From NCBI RefSeq assembly GCF_000014225.1, contig NC_008228.1, positions 1,736,001 to 1,800,000 on the forward strand: a DNA stretch of 64,000 nt, written 5' to 3'. Under the pieces are notes generated by a model. It ran no database searches and had not been told where the DNA came from. It saw only the letters and a program-made list of their open reading frames with translations. Shown here piece after piece: positions 1 to 9,239 of the stretch. Position numbers and translations under genes: made by a program. The first letter of the stretch is position 1. The number at the start of each line of letters is the position of its first letter. The DNA comes from Paraglaciecola sp. T6c (GTDB taxonomy: Bacteria; Pseudomonadota; Gammaproteobacteria; Enterobacterales; Alteromonadaceae).

Positions 1-914
1 ACTATTTAACTTTTAGAGTAGTGTTAGATAACGACTCGCTGCACAATAGATTTGTGCAAGTTGACCCGTGGACCCACGAGGTCACAGGCGATATTCCACG
101 TTTAACGGTACAGCGTTTTTTTCGCGATTTTCATCGATATTTATTTATGCCTGCGTTCCCTGGCTTGCTTATAGTTGGTCCATTATCTATCGTACTTTTA
201 CTCTCTTTGTACACTGGAATTAAAACCACAAGAAACTGGCGTAAAGCCCTTTGGCGTATGCGTATTACACAGGGTAAACGTATATTTTTAAGTGATTTAC
301 ATAAAGTGTTAGGTTTGTGGGGCTTGTGGTTTACATTGCTAATGGCTATCACAGGTGCTTGGTATTTCTATGAATTTGGTAACGCCGTGGCGGGTTCAAA
401 CATTGAGCCATCAGGCCCGATAGTCGAGAACAGCACCACTATTGAAAGAAAAGTGTTAAGTGTGGATGAGTTTCAAACTATTGTACAAAAAGCGCAAAAT
501 GCCCATGATAATTGGGAAATTACTGCGTTTTACATGCCAATTGCGAGTGACAGAAGCTTTCAACTACGAGGAGTGAGTAACAGTAACCCCATTATACGCA
601 ACAGAGCCCTTAGGGTATTCATTGATCCTCAATCGCACGTTATTATTGATACATGGTCACCTGATTCAATTTCGATTCAAGCCTATATCAACGAATATGC
701 TGATCCGCTACATTTTGGTAATTTCGGAGGTTTTTGGTTAAAAATGGTTTGGTTTGTTTTTGGGATAGCATTGACTGCTATGTCTTATACTGGTGTTTTG
801 ATGACTTGGAAACGGACTAAGTCCTCAGCTTTAACTCGTGCGCAAAAGATGACTTTACCTGTTTTTATTTTATCCCTAACCGCTTTTATTTTTTGGTTTT
901 CAAGGTTTATCTAG
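1..914 (+). CDS. PepSY-associated TM-helix protein, 5' end cut off by window
   Basis: Reading frame open from the first bases of the window to the stop at 912-914; a GTG at 21 is present, but the frame stays open upstream, so the true start probably lies outside. The visible part holds the end of an extracytoplasmic PepSY-like stretch (VQVDPWTHEVTG), a membrane segment around residues 42-67, the typical HKVLGLWGLWFTLLMAITGA segment near 96-120, a second periplasmic domain, and two C-terminal membrane segments. This arrangement is that of PepSY_TM proteins (PiuB-like), inner-membrane proteins often linked to siderophore or iron acquisition. Family members are usually 370-500 residues, so roughly a quarter or more is missing. 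The iron role is inferred from the family; no iron gene adjoins it here. Confidence 0.8.
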   Translation, partial: YLTFRVVLDNDSLHNRFVQVDPWTHEVTGDIPRLTVQRFFRDFHRYLFMPAFPGLLIVGPLSIVLLLSLYTGIKTTRNWRKALWRMRITQGKRIFLSDLHKVLGLWGLWFTLLMAITGAWYFYEFGNAVAGSNIEPSGPIVENSTTIERKVLSVDEFQTIVQKAQNAHDNWEITAFYMPIASDRSFQLRGVSNSNPIIRNRALRVFIDPQSHVIIDTWSPDSISIQAYINEYADPLHFGNFGGFWLKMVWFVFGIALTAMSYTGVLMTWKRTKSSALTRAQKMTLPVFILSLTAFIFWFSRFI

Positions 915-1003
915 AGTAGCAAAGCACTCAGACGTTACATTAACATTACTCGAGCTCAGTATATCTTATCAGCACGCTGTGAGAGTTAATAACCTGCAAA
1001 TTT

Positions 1004-1106
1004 AAGGAGGGCTTACACCGCGTTGAATGGCTTTGAAAGAAAAATCTATTCATTCGCCTTGTTTGAACTCTTACTAAGTGCTCACTTTTGAACGTGGAAT
1101 TGGTAG
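1004..1106. repeat. Dispersed repeat, partial copy A
   Basis: A stretch of about 100 bp between the PepSY gene and the fatty-acid transporter is clearly related to the right half of a longer element at 43257-43517. Shared blocks include AGGGCTTACAC, GCGTTG, GAAAGA, CTATTCATTC, GCCTTGTTT and ACGTGGAAT in the same order. Copy A lacks an 8-bp block that copy B has (CAGTCATG-like), and also lacks the left half. It reads as a decayed copy of a small non-coding repeat, not a gene. Confidence 0.65.
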
Positions 1107-1131
1107 TAAGGTGTTTGATTATTTTAGTATT

Positions 1132-2439
1132 TTACACAAAGCGCAATACTAGCGAAATAATAATACCGGTGACGATAAGTTGAACTAAGCAAAATCCCAT
1201 AATATCTTTGGCCTTTAGCCCAGCAATGGCTAGCACGGGCAAAGCCCAAAATGGTTGGATTAAGTTTGTCCACGCATCGCCCCACGCCACTGCCATCGCC
1301 ACGCGGCTCACGTCTGCGCCTAATTCTGCGGCAGCAGGCAGAATAACAGGCGCTTGTACCGCCCATTGCCCGCCGCCTGAAGGCACAAAAATATTGACGA
1401 TACCCGCACTGATGAAGCTCCATACCGGCAGGGATTCAGCGCTAGCAAAGCTGATCAACCATTGGGATAAACTTTGTGCTAATCCAGATTGCACCATGAC
1501 CGCCATAATTCCCGCGTAAAACGGAAACTGAATAATAATGCCACTCCCACCGTGCACGGCCTGTTGAAGACTGTGCAGCAAACGTTTAGGGGTGCCGTGT
1601 AAGACGATGGCTAAAAACAAGAAGAGGCTGTTCACGATATTCAGATTAAGGCCGCCGCCTTGAACAAAGTAACTCACTAGGTAGACGATACCCACAAAAC
1701 CGACTAACACCGCTAACAGCTTACTGTTCTCAAGTTTATCCGCTGGCCGAGTATTTTCGGCGCTTGGCATAGGGTCGTCGTGGAGTTTATCTGGACTGAC
1801 AATAATGCTCTCGTCAGCAGGGGGCAACATCAGGCGATTAACCAGAGGGACGACGATAAATAGGATAGCGAGCAGGATAAGGTTAAAGCCGCTGAAAATG
1901 GTGTTGCCTGTGGTGATTACGCCGATTTGGTCCTCACTGAAGTGGCCAGGCGTGGCAATGGTCAGTGGAATTGAGCCTGCTAATCCGCCATGCCACACCA
2001 CAAACCCAGAATAAGCACTGGCCACTAATAGGCGATAATCTACATGGGTCTGACGGGCGAGGGCTTTAGCAAACAATGCTCCTATGACTAAACCAAACCC
2101 CCAATTGATCCAACTGGCGGTGAGTGATACCAAGGTCACTAAAATAATAGCTTTACCCGGGGTATTTCCCAGCGTTGCCAGGCGGCCTAATAGGTTCTTC
2201 ATTAATGGCGTATTAGCCAACATAAAACCGCTGACTAATACCAATAACATTTGCATAGAAAAGCTCAGCAAACCCCAAAATCCATCACCCCATTGGGTAA
2301 TAACGCTTAAGACAGGTTGCTGTTCGAACACAACCGCAGCGCCGATTGTGACTAGCGTCAAGATAAGCACAAAAATATAGGGATCGGGCAGATAGCGCTC
2401 TACTAGTTTTGTAAAGGGCTTCGCGACATGGTTAAGCAT
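1132..2439 (-). CDS. atoE: Short-chain fatty acid transporter (AtoE family)
   Basis: Inner-membrane permease of the SCFA_trans family, which takes up short-chain fatty acids such as butyrate or acetoacetate. The 435-residue protein is almost entirely hydrophobic with about 11-12 predicted membrane segments. It begins with a short amphipathic N-terminus (MLNHVAKPFTKLVERYLPDP) typical of AtoE, followed by conserved blocks such as TASWINWGFGLVIGALFAK and SGFVVWHGGLAGSIPL, and near the C-terminus FVPSGGGQWAVQAPV. Length matches the family. It stands alone, with no ato CoA-transferase or thiolase beside it, so its substrate is inferred only from family. Regulation is not visible. Confidence 0.88.
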   Translation of the reverse strand: MLNHVAKPFTKLVERYLPDPYIFVLILTLVTIGAAVVFEQQPVLSVITQWGDGFWGLLSFSMQMLLVLVSGFMLANTPLMKNLLGRLATLGNTPGKAIILVTLVSLTASWINWGFGLVIGALFAKALARQTHVDYRLLVASAYSGFVVWHGGLAGSIPLTIATPGHFSEDQIGVITTGNTIFSGFNLILLAILFIVVPLVNRLMLPPADESIIVSPDKLHDDPMPSAENTRPADKLENSKLLAVLVGFVGIVYLVSYFVQGGGLNLNIVNSLFLFLAIVLHGTPKRLLHSLQQAVHGGSGIIIQFPFYAGIMAVMVQSGLAQSLSQWLISFASAESLPVWSFISAGIVNIFVPSGGGQWAVQAPVILPAAAELGADVSRVAMAVAWGDAWTNLIQPFWALPVLAIAGLKAKDIMGFCLVQLIVTGIIISLVLRFV

Positions 2440-2739
2440 AAAGAACGCCTATAACATATTGATAACAGAAGGTATGTTAGCGCATTTTAAGTCAATGTAT
2501 ATGCCTTGGTATTGCGGCTAGAAAGTCAGTGACAGAACGGGAGACAAGGCGTCATATGTCGATTTGCTTATGTTCTTGATTCAGGCGCTGCTTCTGGTGC
2601 TGCTTCAGGTGCTGCCTCTGGCCCAGGATCAGGCTAGATATGTGCAAATCTAATGATTCAATCTATTAACAAACACATTGGCACTTTTTCTTTATAATAC
2701 CCAGCTTAAGGCATTTATAATATCTAGTTCGAGACTCTT
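2440..2739. other. Intergenic with short 12-bp tandem repeat
   Basis: Divergent promoter region between the transporter and the bestrophin gene. Positions 2581-2628 hold four units of a 12-bp repeat of the TCAGGTGCTGCT type, partly diverged. In one frame these read as G-A-A-S units ending in a stop, but that frame has no start codon with a ribosome-binding site, so I do not call a gene. The bases just before 2740 contain an AT-rich stretch (TTTATAATAC, around 2690) that could be a promoter -10 element. Confidence 0.5.
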
Positions 2740-3666
2740 ATGATAGTTCGCGATACCCCTCACTCGTTTCGGTTGTTTTTTATTTTGCGTGGGTCGGTTT
2801 TACCGCTTATTTACGGGAAAATTCTATTTATCACCTTGCTGGGTGTGGCAGTTGCTGTAGCGCAACATTTCTATCCTAAAATATTCCCAGATTTTACCCT
2901 TGCGCCTGTGGCTTTGTTTGGTGTGGCGTTGTCGTTGTTTCTTGGTTTTCGTAACAATGCCAGTTACGACCGCTGGTGGGAGGGGCGTAAACAGTGGGGG
3001 CAGTTAGTGGTGGCGTCTCGTAGTTTATCCCGTCAATTGATGTCCTACATTGATAGCAGTGAAAAAGCGGGCATCGAGGCGCAAGAATATACCATCAAGC
3101 TCAGCATAGCGTTTTCTCACGCACTGCGACACCAGCTTCGCCAGACTGACCCATGGCCCGATATACAACAGTATGTCACCGAGCAAGACACAGTATGTCT
3201 GCGCCAAGCAAACAGTTTACCGGATGCGATATTACGTATGATCGCGCTAAAAATCAGGCAGTGCCGAGAGCAAGGCTTGTTGTCAGACATTTTGCAAGCG
3301 AGCTTAAATGAGCACATTACCGCAATGGCTGAAGTACAGGCGGCATGTGAGCGCATTCAGACTACGCCGTTGCCATTTGCGTATATGTTACTGGTGCAGC
3401 GCACAGCCTATTTGTACTGCTTTATTTTACCTTTTGGTATTGTGGCCTCCCAAGGATTAGTCACGCCTTTGTTCAGTGCCATTATTGCCTACACTTTTTT
3501 TGGTTTAGATGCATTAAGCGAAGAGTTGGCCGCGCCTTTTGGCCTGTCTGCCAATCATCTGCCTTTGCATGCTATTTCTCGCACGATAGAAATTAATCTG
3601 CTGGATGTATTAGGGGAAAAGCCATTGCCTGAACCTATCGAAGCAGAAAATCACCGCCTAGCCTAG
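2740..3666 (+). CDS. Bestrophin family anion channel (YneE/UPF0187-like)
   Basis: A 308-residue inner-membrane protein of the bestrophin family, chloride/anion channels (some bacterial homologues conduct cations) that assemble as pentamers. The N-terminus MIVRDTPHSFRLFFILRGSV is characteristic, followed by two membrane segments (about 25-45 and 55-72) and the conserved LFLGFRNNASYDRWWEGRKQWG block near residues 71-92. A long helical cytoplasmic region follows, then a second pair of hydrophobic segments (about 215-260) with the family motif YTFFGLDALSEELAAPFG. Length is normal. It is a single gene flanked by intergenic regions. Physiological substrate is unknown. Confidence 0.88.
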   Translation: MIVRDTPHSFRLFFILRGSVLPLIYGKILFITLLGVAVAVAQHFYPKIFPDFTLAPVALFGVALSLFLGFRNNASYDRWWEGRKQWGQLVVASRSLSRQLMSYIDSSEKAGIEAQEYTIKLSIAFSHALRHQLRQTDPWPDIQQYVTEQDTVCLRQANSLPDAILRMIALKIRQCREQGLLSDILQASLNEHITAMAEVQAACERIQTTPLPFAYMLLVQRTAYLYCFILPFGIVASQGLVTPLFSAIIAYTFFGLDALSEELAAPFGLSANHLPLHAISRTIEINLLDVLGEKPLPEPIEAENHRLA

Positions 3667-4073
3667 GTGCGTTAGACTTCAAAGCTAAAGACAGCGTGAA
3701 CGCAATTTTTATTGGTATTTTTTGGTTGGTTGCTTATTTATTTAGAAATACGCTAGTTAAGACATGCTCGCGCCCTTTTTAATCGCCTGTACAGTAAGCA
3801 GGCTAAGTGAGACGCTTAAAATGTGCCTGCTGCCATATTAAAAAAGCGCTCACTTTCGCTATATATCGCAAAACCATTTCGAGTATACGGTTTGATTGCA
3901 GGGCTTATTTTTAGCACCCGTAGTGTCAATGTTGGTAGATTAGCTTGTGCTGCTTCATGTGTAGAGTTGAAACAGCTTCGCCAGATCAACGCACAGGATT
4001 GGGATCATTGCTAGCTGGGGTCATGTCGGAAATCGATTGGCCCTAGTACAAAAGTAAATGTGGTTCACCGTTT
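3667..4073. other. Intergenic region, nothing recognised
   Basis: About 400 bp between convergent genes. A frame of 63 codons at 3823-4014 lacks a ribosome-binding site and resembles no known protein. No strong hairpin with a T-run was seen. Confidence 0.5.
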
Positions 4074-5006
4074 TCAGTAACCGCGGTCCCTATCCACTAG
4101 GCCAATGAGAGCTTGTTTATTGATGTAACGCTGCACATTGCTGACGAGCACTTGACCTGCGCTGTCATCTTGAGTGATAGCAGCGATATGTGGGGTCACT
4201 AAAACCTGAGGGTGTTGCCATAGTGGATGTGTTTCAGGTAGGGGCTCAATCTCAAACACATCAAGTACGGCGTAGGATAAATGCTGGGCATCGAGCAAAG
4301 TCATTAAATCATCTGGCACTAACTGTTCGCCGCGCCCTACATTAATCACGCTGGCCCCTTTGGGGAGCTGGCTTAGGGTTTTCGCGTTGAGTATGCCTCG
4401 TGTTTCTGGTGTAAGCGGCACTAAGCACACTAAAATATCCGTCTGGGCTAAAAACGACTCTAATTCAGCATCGCCACTAAAACACGTCACCTGCTCAACG
4501 TGTTTCGGGCGGCGGCTCCAGCCATTGACACTAAACCCCAGTTGTAAAACGGTTTGTGCTGCAGCTTGGCCTAAGTTACCTAAGCCCAAAATACCGACGC
4601 GTCTTTGCTTATTAGCCACCGTGGGCATTGGTCGCCACGAGCCGGTTTTATTCGCGTTGATATAGGCGAAGGTATCTCGATGAATATTCAGCACATGCAT
4701 AGCAATAAACTCGCTCATGCCTTTGGCAATACCTGGGTCAAGCATACGTACCACCTGAATATGCTCAGGCACGCTAGCTAAGTCGAGTTGGTCAACGCCC
4801 GCCCCAACTGAGAATATGACTTTCAAATTGGGATAGTCTTGTTGGTAATCACGCGGCAATTTCCACACTATCATCAACTCAATAGCGTCTTTATTTTCCA
4901 CATGCGGCCAGTGGTGCCAAGCCACGTTAGGCAGGGCATCAGCAAAGAGTGCCTGCCAGGTGTCGTTACGTGATTGTGGCCCCCGAAAAAGCACATGGGT
5001 TGTCAT
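4074..5006 (-). CDS. ghrA: Glyoxylate/hydroxypyruvate reductase A (D-2-hydroxyacid dehydrogenase)
   Basis: Cytosolic NAD(P)H-dependent reductase of the D-isomer-specific 2-hydroxyacid dehydrogenase family; GhrA-type enzymes reduce glyoxylate to glycolate and hydroxypyruvate to D-glycerate. At 310 residues it has the GhrA length. A Rossmann nucleotide site GILGLGNLGQAAAQT lies around residue 138. The catalytic Arg sits in NVGRGEQLV, the Glu in the DVFEIEPLPETHPLW stretch, and the catalytic His in TPHIAA near the C-terminus. It is a stand-alone gene just upstream (in its own direction) of a gap, with maiA following the other way round at 5194. Exact substrate among 2-ketoacids is inferred. Confidence 0.88.
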   Translation of the reverse strand: MTTHVLFRGPQSRNDTWQALFADALPNVAWHHWPHVENKDAIELMIVWKLPRDYQQDYPNLKVIFSVGAGVDQLDLASVPEHIQVVRMLDPGIAKGMSEFIAMHVLNIHRDTFAYINANKTGSWRPMPTVANKQRRVGILGLGNLGQAAAQTVLQLGFSVNGWSRRPKHVEQVTCFSGDAELESFLAQTDILVCLVPLTPETRGILNAKTLSQLPKGASVINVGRGEQLVPDDLMTLLDAQHLSYAVLDVFEIEPLPETHPLWQHPQVLVTPHIAAITQDDSAGQVLVSNVQRYINKQALIGLVDRDRGY

Positions 5007-5193
5007 GAAAATTTGCCTCGTTGTTCATTCGTTGTGTGACGGTATCCTATCTTGAGTGAGGTAAAATTGATATTCGCTGAAGGCGATTCGTTTTAGGTAG
5101 GTGTCTTACCCATAACACCACACCCGCAACCCCCGCAACACCCATAATACAACACTGATTATCTATTACCCGTGACGCAACCTTAGCCTTAGC

Positions 5194-5847
5194 CTACAAA
5201 GTGCTGTCTGGTTGGTTTTCTGGCGCGGCTTGGATAAAGGCGTCTAGGTTGTTACACGCTTGATAGGCACGCATTATTCTAGGGTAGGGCTGCATGTCTA
5301 CTTTGAATCGCAGGGCGTTGTATACTTGAGGCACTAAATAGACGTCCACCATAGTCACCTGATCCCCCATAGCGAAAGCAGGCGATGTCGATGGCGAATT
5401 GTCTGCTGCGAGCATGTGTTCAATGGCTTCAAATCCTTGTTCAATCCAGTGGCGATACCATTGCTGCTTTTGCTCATCTTCGATGGTTAACTCATTGCTG
5501 AGGTACTTCAGTACCCGTAAATTATTCACTGGGTGAATGTCACAAGCGATCATGTCTATTAAGCTACGTATTTTGACGGCTTCCATTAGGTCTTCGGGCA
5601 TTAAAGGATGTTGCGGATATTTGGCCTCGATATACGCGAGTATCGCCCCTGATTGAGTAAGAACTTCGCCTCTTTCAAGTTGCATACAAGGCACAAGCCC
5701 TTGAGGCTGCATGGCTTTATACGTTTCACCTAAGTGCTCGCCTTTAAGTAAATTTATCGGTACCAACTGATAGTCAATACCTTTTAGATTAAGAGCAATA
5801 CGCACACGGTATGCTGCGGAAGAGCGAAAGTAGCTATACAATTTCAT
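5194..5847 (-). CDS. maiA: Maleylacetoacetate isomerase (zeta-class GST)
   Basis: Zeta-class glutathione S-transferase that isomerises maleylacetoacetate to fumarylacetoacetate in tyrosine/homogentisate degradation. The 217-residue protein starts MKLYSYFRSSAAYRVRIALN; the SSAAYRVRIALNLKG block, with the catalytic Ser at residues 9-10, is diagnostic of the class. The GSH-binding PQGLVPCMQ loop and the TQSGAILAYIEAKYP segment follow, then an all-helical C-terminal domain. Neither fumarylacetoacetase nor homogentisate dioxygenase is next to it here, so the pathway assignment rests on the motifs. It may also act in other glutathione-dependent isomerisations. Confidence 0.87.
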   Translation of the reverse strand: MKLYSYFRSSAAYRVRIALNLKGIDYQLVPINLLKGEHLGETYKAMQPQGLVPCMQLERGEVLTQSGAILAYIEAKYPQHPLMPEDLMEAVKIRSLIDMIACDIHPVNNLRVLKYLSNELTIEDEQKQQWYRHWIEQGFEAIEHMLAADNSPSTSPAFAMGDQVTMVDVYLVPQVYNALRFKVDMQPYPRIMRAYQACNNLDAFIQAAPENQPDSTL

Positions 5848-6345
5848 GTCTTATTTTCCAGTGTTTTAAATCGTAAACCTCGGCTTATTTAGTGGCCTTG
5901 TTTGTCGTCCCAGCCTACGTCTAACCGAAGATCGTTGCCGGCATCATAGCGGTAAATAAATCAGTTTTTTCTCTCAGACACATCTGAGTTGCCAAGCAGT
6001 GTTATTCACTAAGACGCGAAGTTTTAGTCATCAGTGGGTGAGTTGTGTTTTAATCTAATTTTTTAGTAAGCTGATCACAACAAACTCATAAGTAAATAGT
6101 GTATTTAACTCAGTGCGTTAATGCGCCAAGTGTAAACTTATGTTTCTTATGAGACTGAGGCGCCCGTAATGCGCCCCCTCCTAAAACGAAACTCTTTAGG
6201 TTATTGGTAAGTTATATTTTTGGACTCATTCCAATCGGTGATAAATCAGTTACTTACAAATTAGCCATGTGCCTAAGAGAGCGATTGGGCCAAGCATGAG
6301 CCCAAGTGAAATAAGACCAGTAATTTTTGACGAGGATATAAGCAG
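5848..6345. other. Divergent intergenic region between maiA and the multihaem cytochrome
   Basis: About 500 bp. It carries the promoters of two divergent genes, but no operator that I can name. AT-rich stretches at 6030-6110 are the likely promoter zone. A GAGGA ribosome-binding site at 6332-6336 serves the next gene. No further coding frame was convincing. Confidence 0.5.
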
Positions 6346-8754
6346 TTGAATGTGATGAAGTGGTACGCGGCAGATCTAACACACATGAAAAAGATAAAAA
6401 CATGTGCCTTATTATTCACTTTTTTTTGGTCTGCCTTGCTCACTGTTAACAGCCAAGCTGCAGATATGGGCGAGGGTTCGCTATCTACCCAAGTATCTTT
6501 GAATCAAGTAAACCAAATAGCGGTTGCTGCAGCGAGTCAAATAGCCTCTAAAATCGACCCATCGCAATACGCTGGAGCGCAAGCATGTCAGGGGTGTCAC
6601 CAAAGTGAGTATGACCAATGGCAGCAGTCTGACCACTTTAAAGCCATGCAAACGGCAAGCAAAGACACTGTACTGGGGGATTTCGGCGATATAGAAGTGA
6701 GATTTCATGATATAGCAACGCGCTTTTTTATTGAAAATGGCGAGTACAAAATCACGACAACCAATAAGCAAAACAAGGTCGAAACTTTTGATGTGCCTTA
6801 TACGTTTGGTTTTTACCCGTTGCAGCAATATTTAATTGACGTAGGCGAGGGCAAGCTACAAGCGTTTAACATTGCTTGGGACAGTCGCAGTGAAGAGGAA
6901 GGTGGTCAGCGCTGGTATCACTTACAACCCATTGAAAAAATCACTCCTGAACATCCATTTTTCTGGCAGCGTCATTTTCAAAACTGGAATAGTCGCTGTG
7001 CGGATTGTCACACAACCGATCTCAAACGCAATTTTGAACCTAAAACGAATGCTTTTGATACGCAGTTTAGTGAGGTGAATGTGGCCTGCGAAAGCTGCCA
7101 TGGCCCGGCTGGTCAGCATATCAAGTTGGCTAAAAGCGATAGTTTGAGCAAAGACCATTCTGGCTTCAGCCAACTTTTACCCGCGGTGAAAAACTTTGCG
7201 TTCAGCCCCAACAATCCGATTGCCCATGCTGATGGCAAACCGAACAACAGCGAAGTTAATGTGTGTGCTCGCTGCCATTCATTGCGCACCCCTTTGTCAC
7301 ACCCTTTCTCAGTCAACAAAGAAAATGACAAAGACACCCATGGTAAAAATGCCATTATCCACAGTGCTAATCAGCCTCAGCAAAGCTTTGTGGATGACAA
7401 CCGGTTAGAGTGGATCCGTGCGCCGTTTTATCACGCTAATGGCAGCATCAATGAAGAGGTCTTTGTGGCCGGTTCGTTTATGCAAAGTAAGATGCAACAT
7501 GCGGGAGTGACTTGCTCGAACTGTCATAATGCCCACACGGGGAAAGTGAAAATTCAAGGTAACGGCTTGTGCTTACAATGCCATCAAGCTGAAACCTTCA
7601 ATAGCCCAGAGCATCATCACCATACGCCGCAAACAGAGGGGGCCATGTGCGTAAACTGCCACATGCCTGAAAAAACCTACATGGGTGTGGATGACAGGCG
7701 CGACCACAGCTTTTTGATCCCGGATTTGAGTTTTGACAATGCGGCAAGTGAGCCTCAATCCTGCTTAGCCTGCCATGATAAAGACGACAAGCATTGGCGA
7801 GAAACAAGTCACAAGCTTTGGGGGAGTAATTCGAAGGTAAATGAATGGAAAGTGGCTCGCGAGCATGTGCAGAATTTGGCCCCTCAGGGCTTAAGCGAGG
7901 CTATCACTTATATTCAAAACCCTGAGTACAGCTATTTACGCCGAGCTTCTTTATTAGCTGATCTGAGTCAGTATCGCTCACAAGAGGGGGTAAATATCGC
8001 TCTTGAAAACCTCGAAAGCGACAATGCATTATTGCGCCGCGCTGCTGTTGAGTCGTTGAATATTCTAGGGCCACAAGCACGTTGGCAGGTACTAAGTCAG
8101 AAGCTCGACGAACCGAGTAAAGCAGTCCGCTTTGAAATGGCAAGAACGCTAGTGGAAAGCGTAGGCCAGTTGTCACGCTCAGATAAAGCCAAATTGATGC
8201 CACTGTTAAATGAATACCGAGATATGCTTGCGATGAACGCAGACTCACCCATTACCCAATTAGCCCTTGGTCATTTGGCTAGCAACTTGGGGGATTTAGC
8301 AGGAGCGGAGCAAGCGTATTTAACCGCTTATAGAATTGAGCCTAGCTATATTCCGGTGTTAATTCAGGTGTCAGAGTTTTACCGTCAACAAGGCCAAGAC
8401 GCTAAGGGCGCGCGTTATTTGCAAGAAGCGTTACAGATTGAACCAAATAACGCCCAAGCCAATCATGCGCTAGGTTTGTTCAAAATTCGCCAGAAGCAAT
8501 ATGGGCAAGCCTTGGCGAACTTGAAAATATCAGCACACAGTGATGAAGCTTTGCCGTCTTTTGCTTATGTTTACTCGGTGGCGCTTGACCATCAAGGGCA
8601 AACGGCAGTTGCTATCAAAGAGTTAGAGCAGGCCCATCAGCGCTGGCCAGCTGATACTGACGTGTTAAGTGCGCTTGTCAGCTATTTAAATAAAACGGGC
8701 CAAACCGATAAAGCGCAGCAATATCAGTCTATGTTGCGCGCGTTGCAACCATAA
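6346..8754 (+). CDS. Exported octahaem c-type cytochrome with TPR C-terminus
   Basis: An 802-residue exported protein. After a signal peptide (KKIKTCALLFTFFWSALL, cleavage near SQAA) come eight CxxCH haem-binding motifs: CQGCH (about 81-85), CADCH, CESCH, CARCH, CSNCH, CLQCH, CVNCH and CLACH. They spread over roughly the first 480 residues, in a cytochrome c554/paired-CXXCH style. A helical repeat region of HEAT type follows (residues about 540-610), then three or more TPR-like units at the C-terminus (about 630-800). It should sit in the periplasm and act in electron transfer, with the repeats docking a partner. Substrate is unknown. Start: TTG at 6346 has a GAGGA 9 bases upstream; ATGs at 6355 and 6385 are alternatives, and 6385 gives the more usual signal peptide. 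Confidence 0.8.
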   Translation: MNVMKWYAADLTHMKKIKTCALLFTFFWSALLTVNSQAADMGEGSLSTQVSLNQVNQIAVAAASQIASKIDPSQYAGAQACQGCHQSEYDQWQQSDHFKAMQTASKDTVLGDFGDIEVRFHDIATRFFIENGEYKITTTNKQNKVETFDVPYTFGFYPLQQYLIDVGEGKLQAFNIAWDSRSEEEGGQRWYHLQPIEKITPEHPFFWQRHFQNWNSRCADCHTTDLKRNFEPKTNAFDTQFSEVNVACESCHGPAGQHIKLAKSDSLSKDHSGFSQLLPAVKNFAFSPNNPIAHADGKPNNSEVNVCARCHSLRTPLSHPFSVNKENDKDTHGKNAIIHSANQPQQSFVDDNRLEWIRAPFYHANGSINEEVFVAGSFMQSKMQHAGVTCSNCHNAHTGKVKIQGNGLCLQCHQAETFNSPEHHHHTPQTEGAMCVNCHMPEKTYMGVDDRRDHSFLIPDLSFDNAASEPQSCLACHDKDDKHWRETSHKLWGSNSKVNEWKVAREHVQNLAPQGLSEAITYIQNPEYSYLRRASLLADLSQYRSQEGVNIALENLESDNALLRRAAVESLNILGPQARWQVLSQKLDEPSKAVRFEMARTLVESVGQLSRSDKAKLMPLLNEYRDMLAMNADSPITQLALGHLASNLGDLAGAEQAYLTAYRIEPSYIPVLIQVSEFYRQQGQDAKGARYLQEALQIEPNNAQANHALGLFKIRQKQYGQALANLKISAHSDEALPSFAYVYSVALDHQGQTAVAIKELEQAHQRWPADTDVLSALVSYLNKTGQTDKAQQYQSMLRALQP

Positions 8755-8841
8755 TTATACAAGCGCGCGGCTAGTATTTAGCGCATAAATCGAACGCTTA
8801 ATTAGGCGCTAGTTAAGCAAAGAAATAGAGGAAGGATTTTT

Positions 8842-9189
8842 ATGCAACCTACTGACGTGCGGTTATTTATTCCTTGTAAAGACTTCGCGGTATCGCAAGC
8901 ATTTTATCAGGCTTTGGGGTTTATTAAAGAGCCCGTTAATGAGCAGTTATGCATACTCAGTTGTGGCGAGTGCACGTTCTTTTTGCAGAACGTTTATAAT
9001 CAAACGTTTGCTGAGAATTTAATGATGCAACTTATCGTAAAAGACATCAACGCTGTATATGAGCAAATTCAGAACATGGGCGAACTAGCCGTTAAGCATG
9101 AGCCCATCAAACAAGAGCCCTGGGGCAAGGTGATTTATTTATGGGGGCCAGCTGGTGAGTTATGGCACATCACCGAATTAAGCGTTTAA
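8842..9189 (+). CDS. VOC superfamily (glyoxalase/bleomycin-resistance fold) protein
   Basis: A small 115-residue protein with one complete vicinal-oxygen-chelate fold: RLFIPCKDFAVSQAFYQALGF is the first beta-alpha unit and VIYLWGPAGELWHITEL the last strand. An AGGAAGG ribosome-binding site lies just before the ATG. It follows the cytochrome gene by 87 bp on the same strand and could be co-transcribed, but no functional link is obvious. Such single-domain proteins may be glyoxalases, dioxygenases or antibiotic-binding proteins; the reaction cannot be told from sequence. Confidence 0.8.
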   Translation: MQPTDVRLFIPCKDFAVSQAFYQALGFIKEPVNEQLCILSCGECTFFLQNVYNQTFAENLMMQLIVKDINAVYEQIQNMGELAVKHEPIKQEPWGKVIYLWGPAGELWHITELSV

Positions 9190-9239
9190 GGTTTATTTTC
9201 CTGTAGAACACAAACTGCACAGCCCAAATCTATACTCGA

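Noticed and set aside
3823-4014. 63-codon frame between the bestrophin and ghrA genes
   Set aside because: No ribosome-binding site and no recognisable protein features; region looks non-coding.
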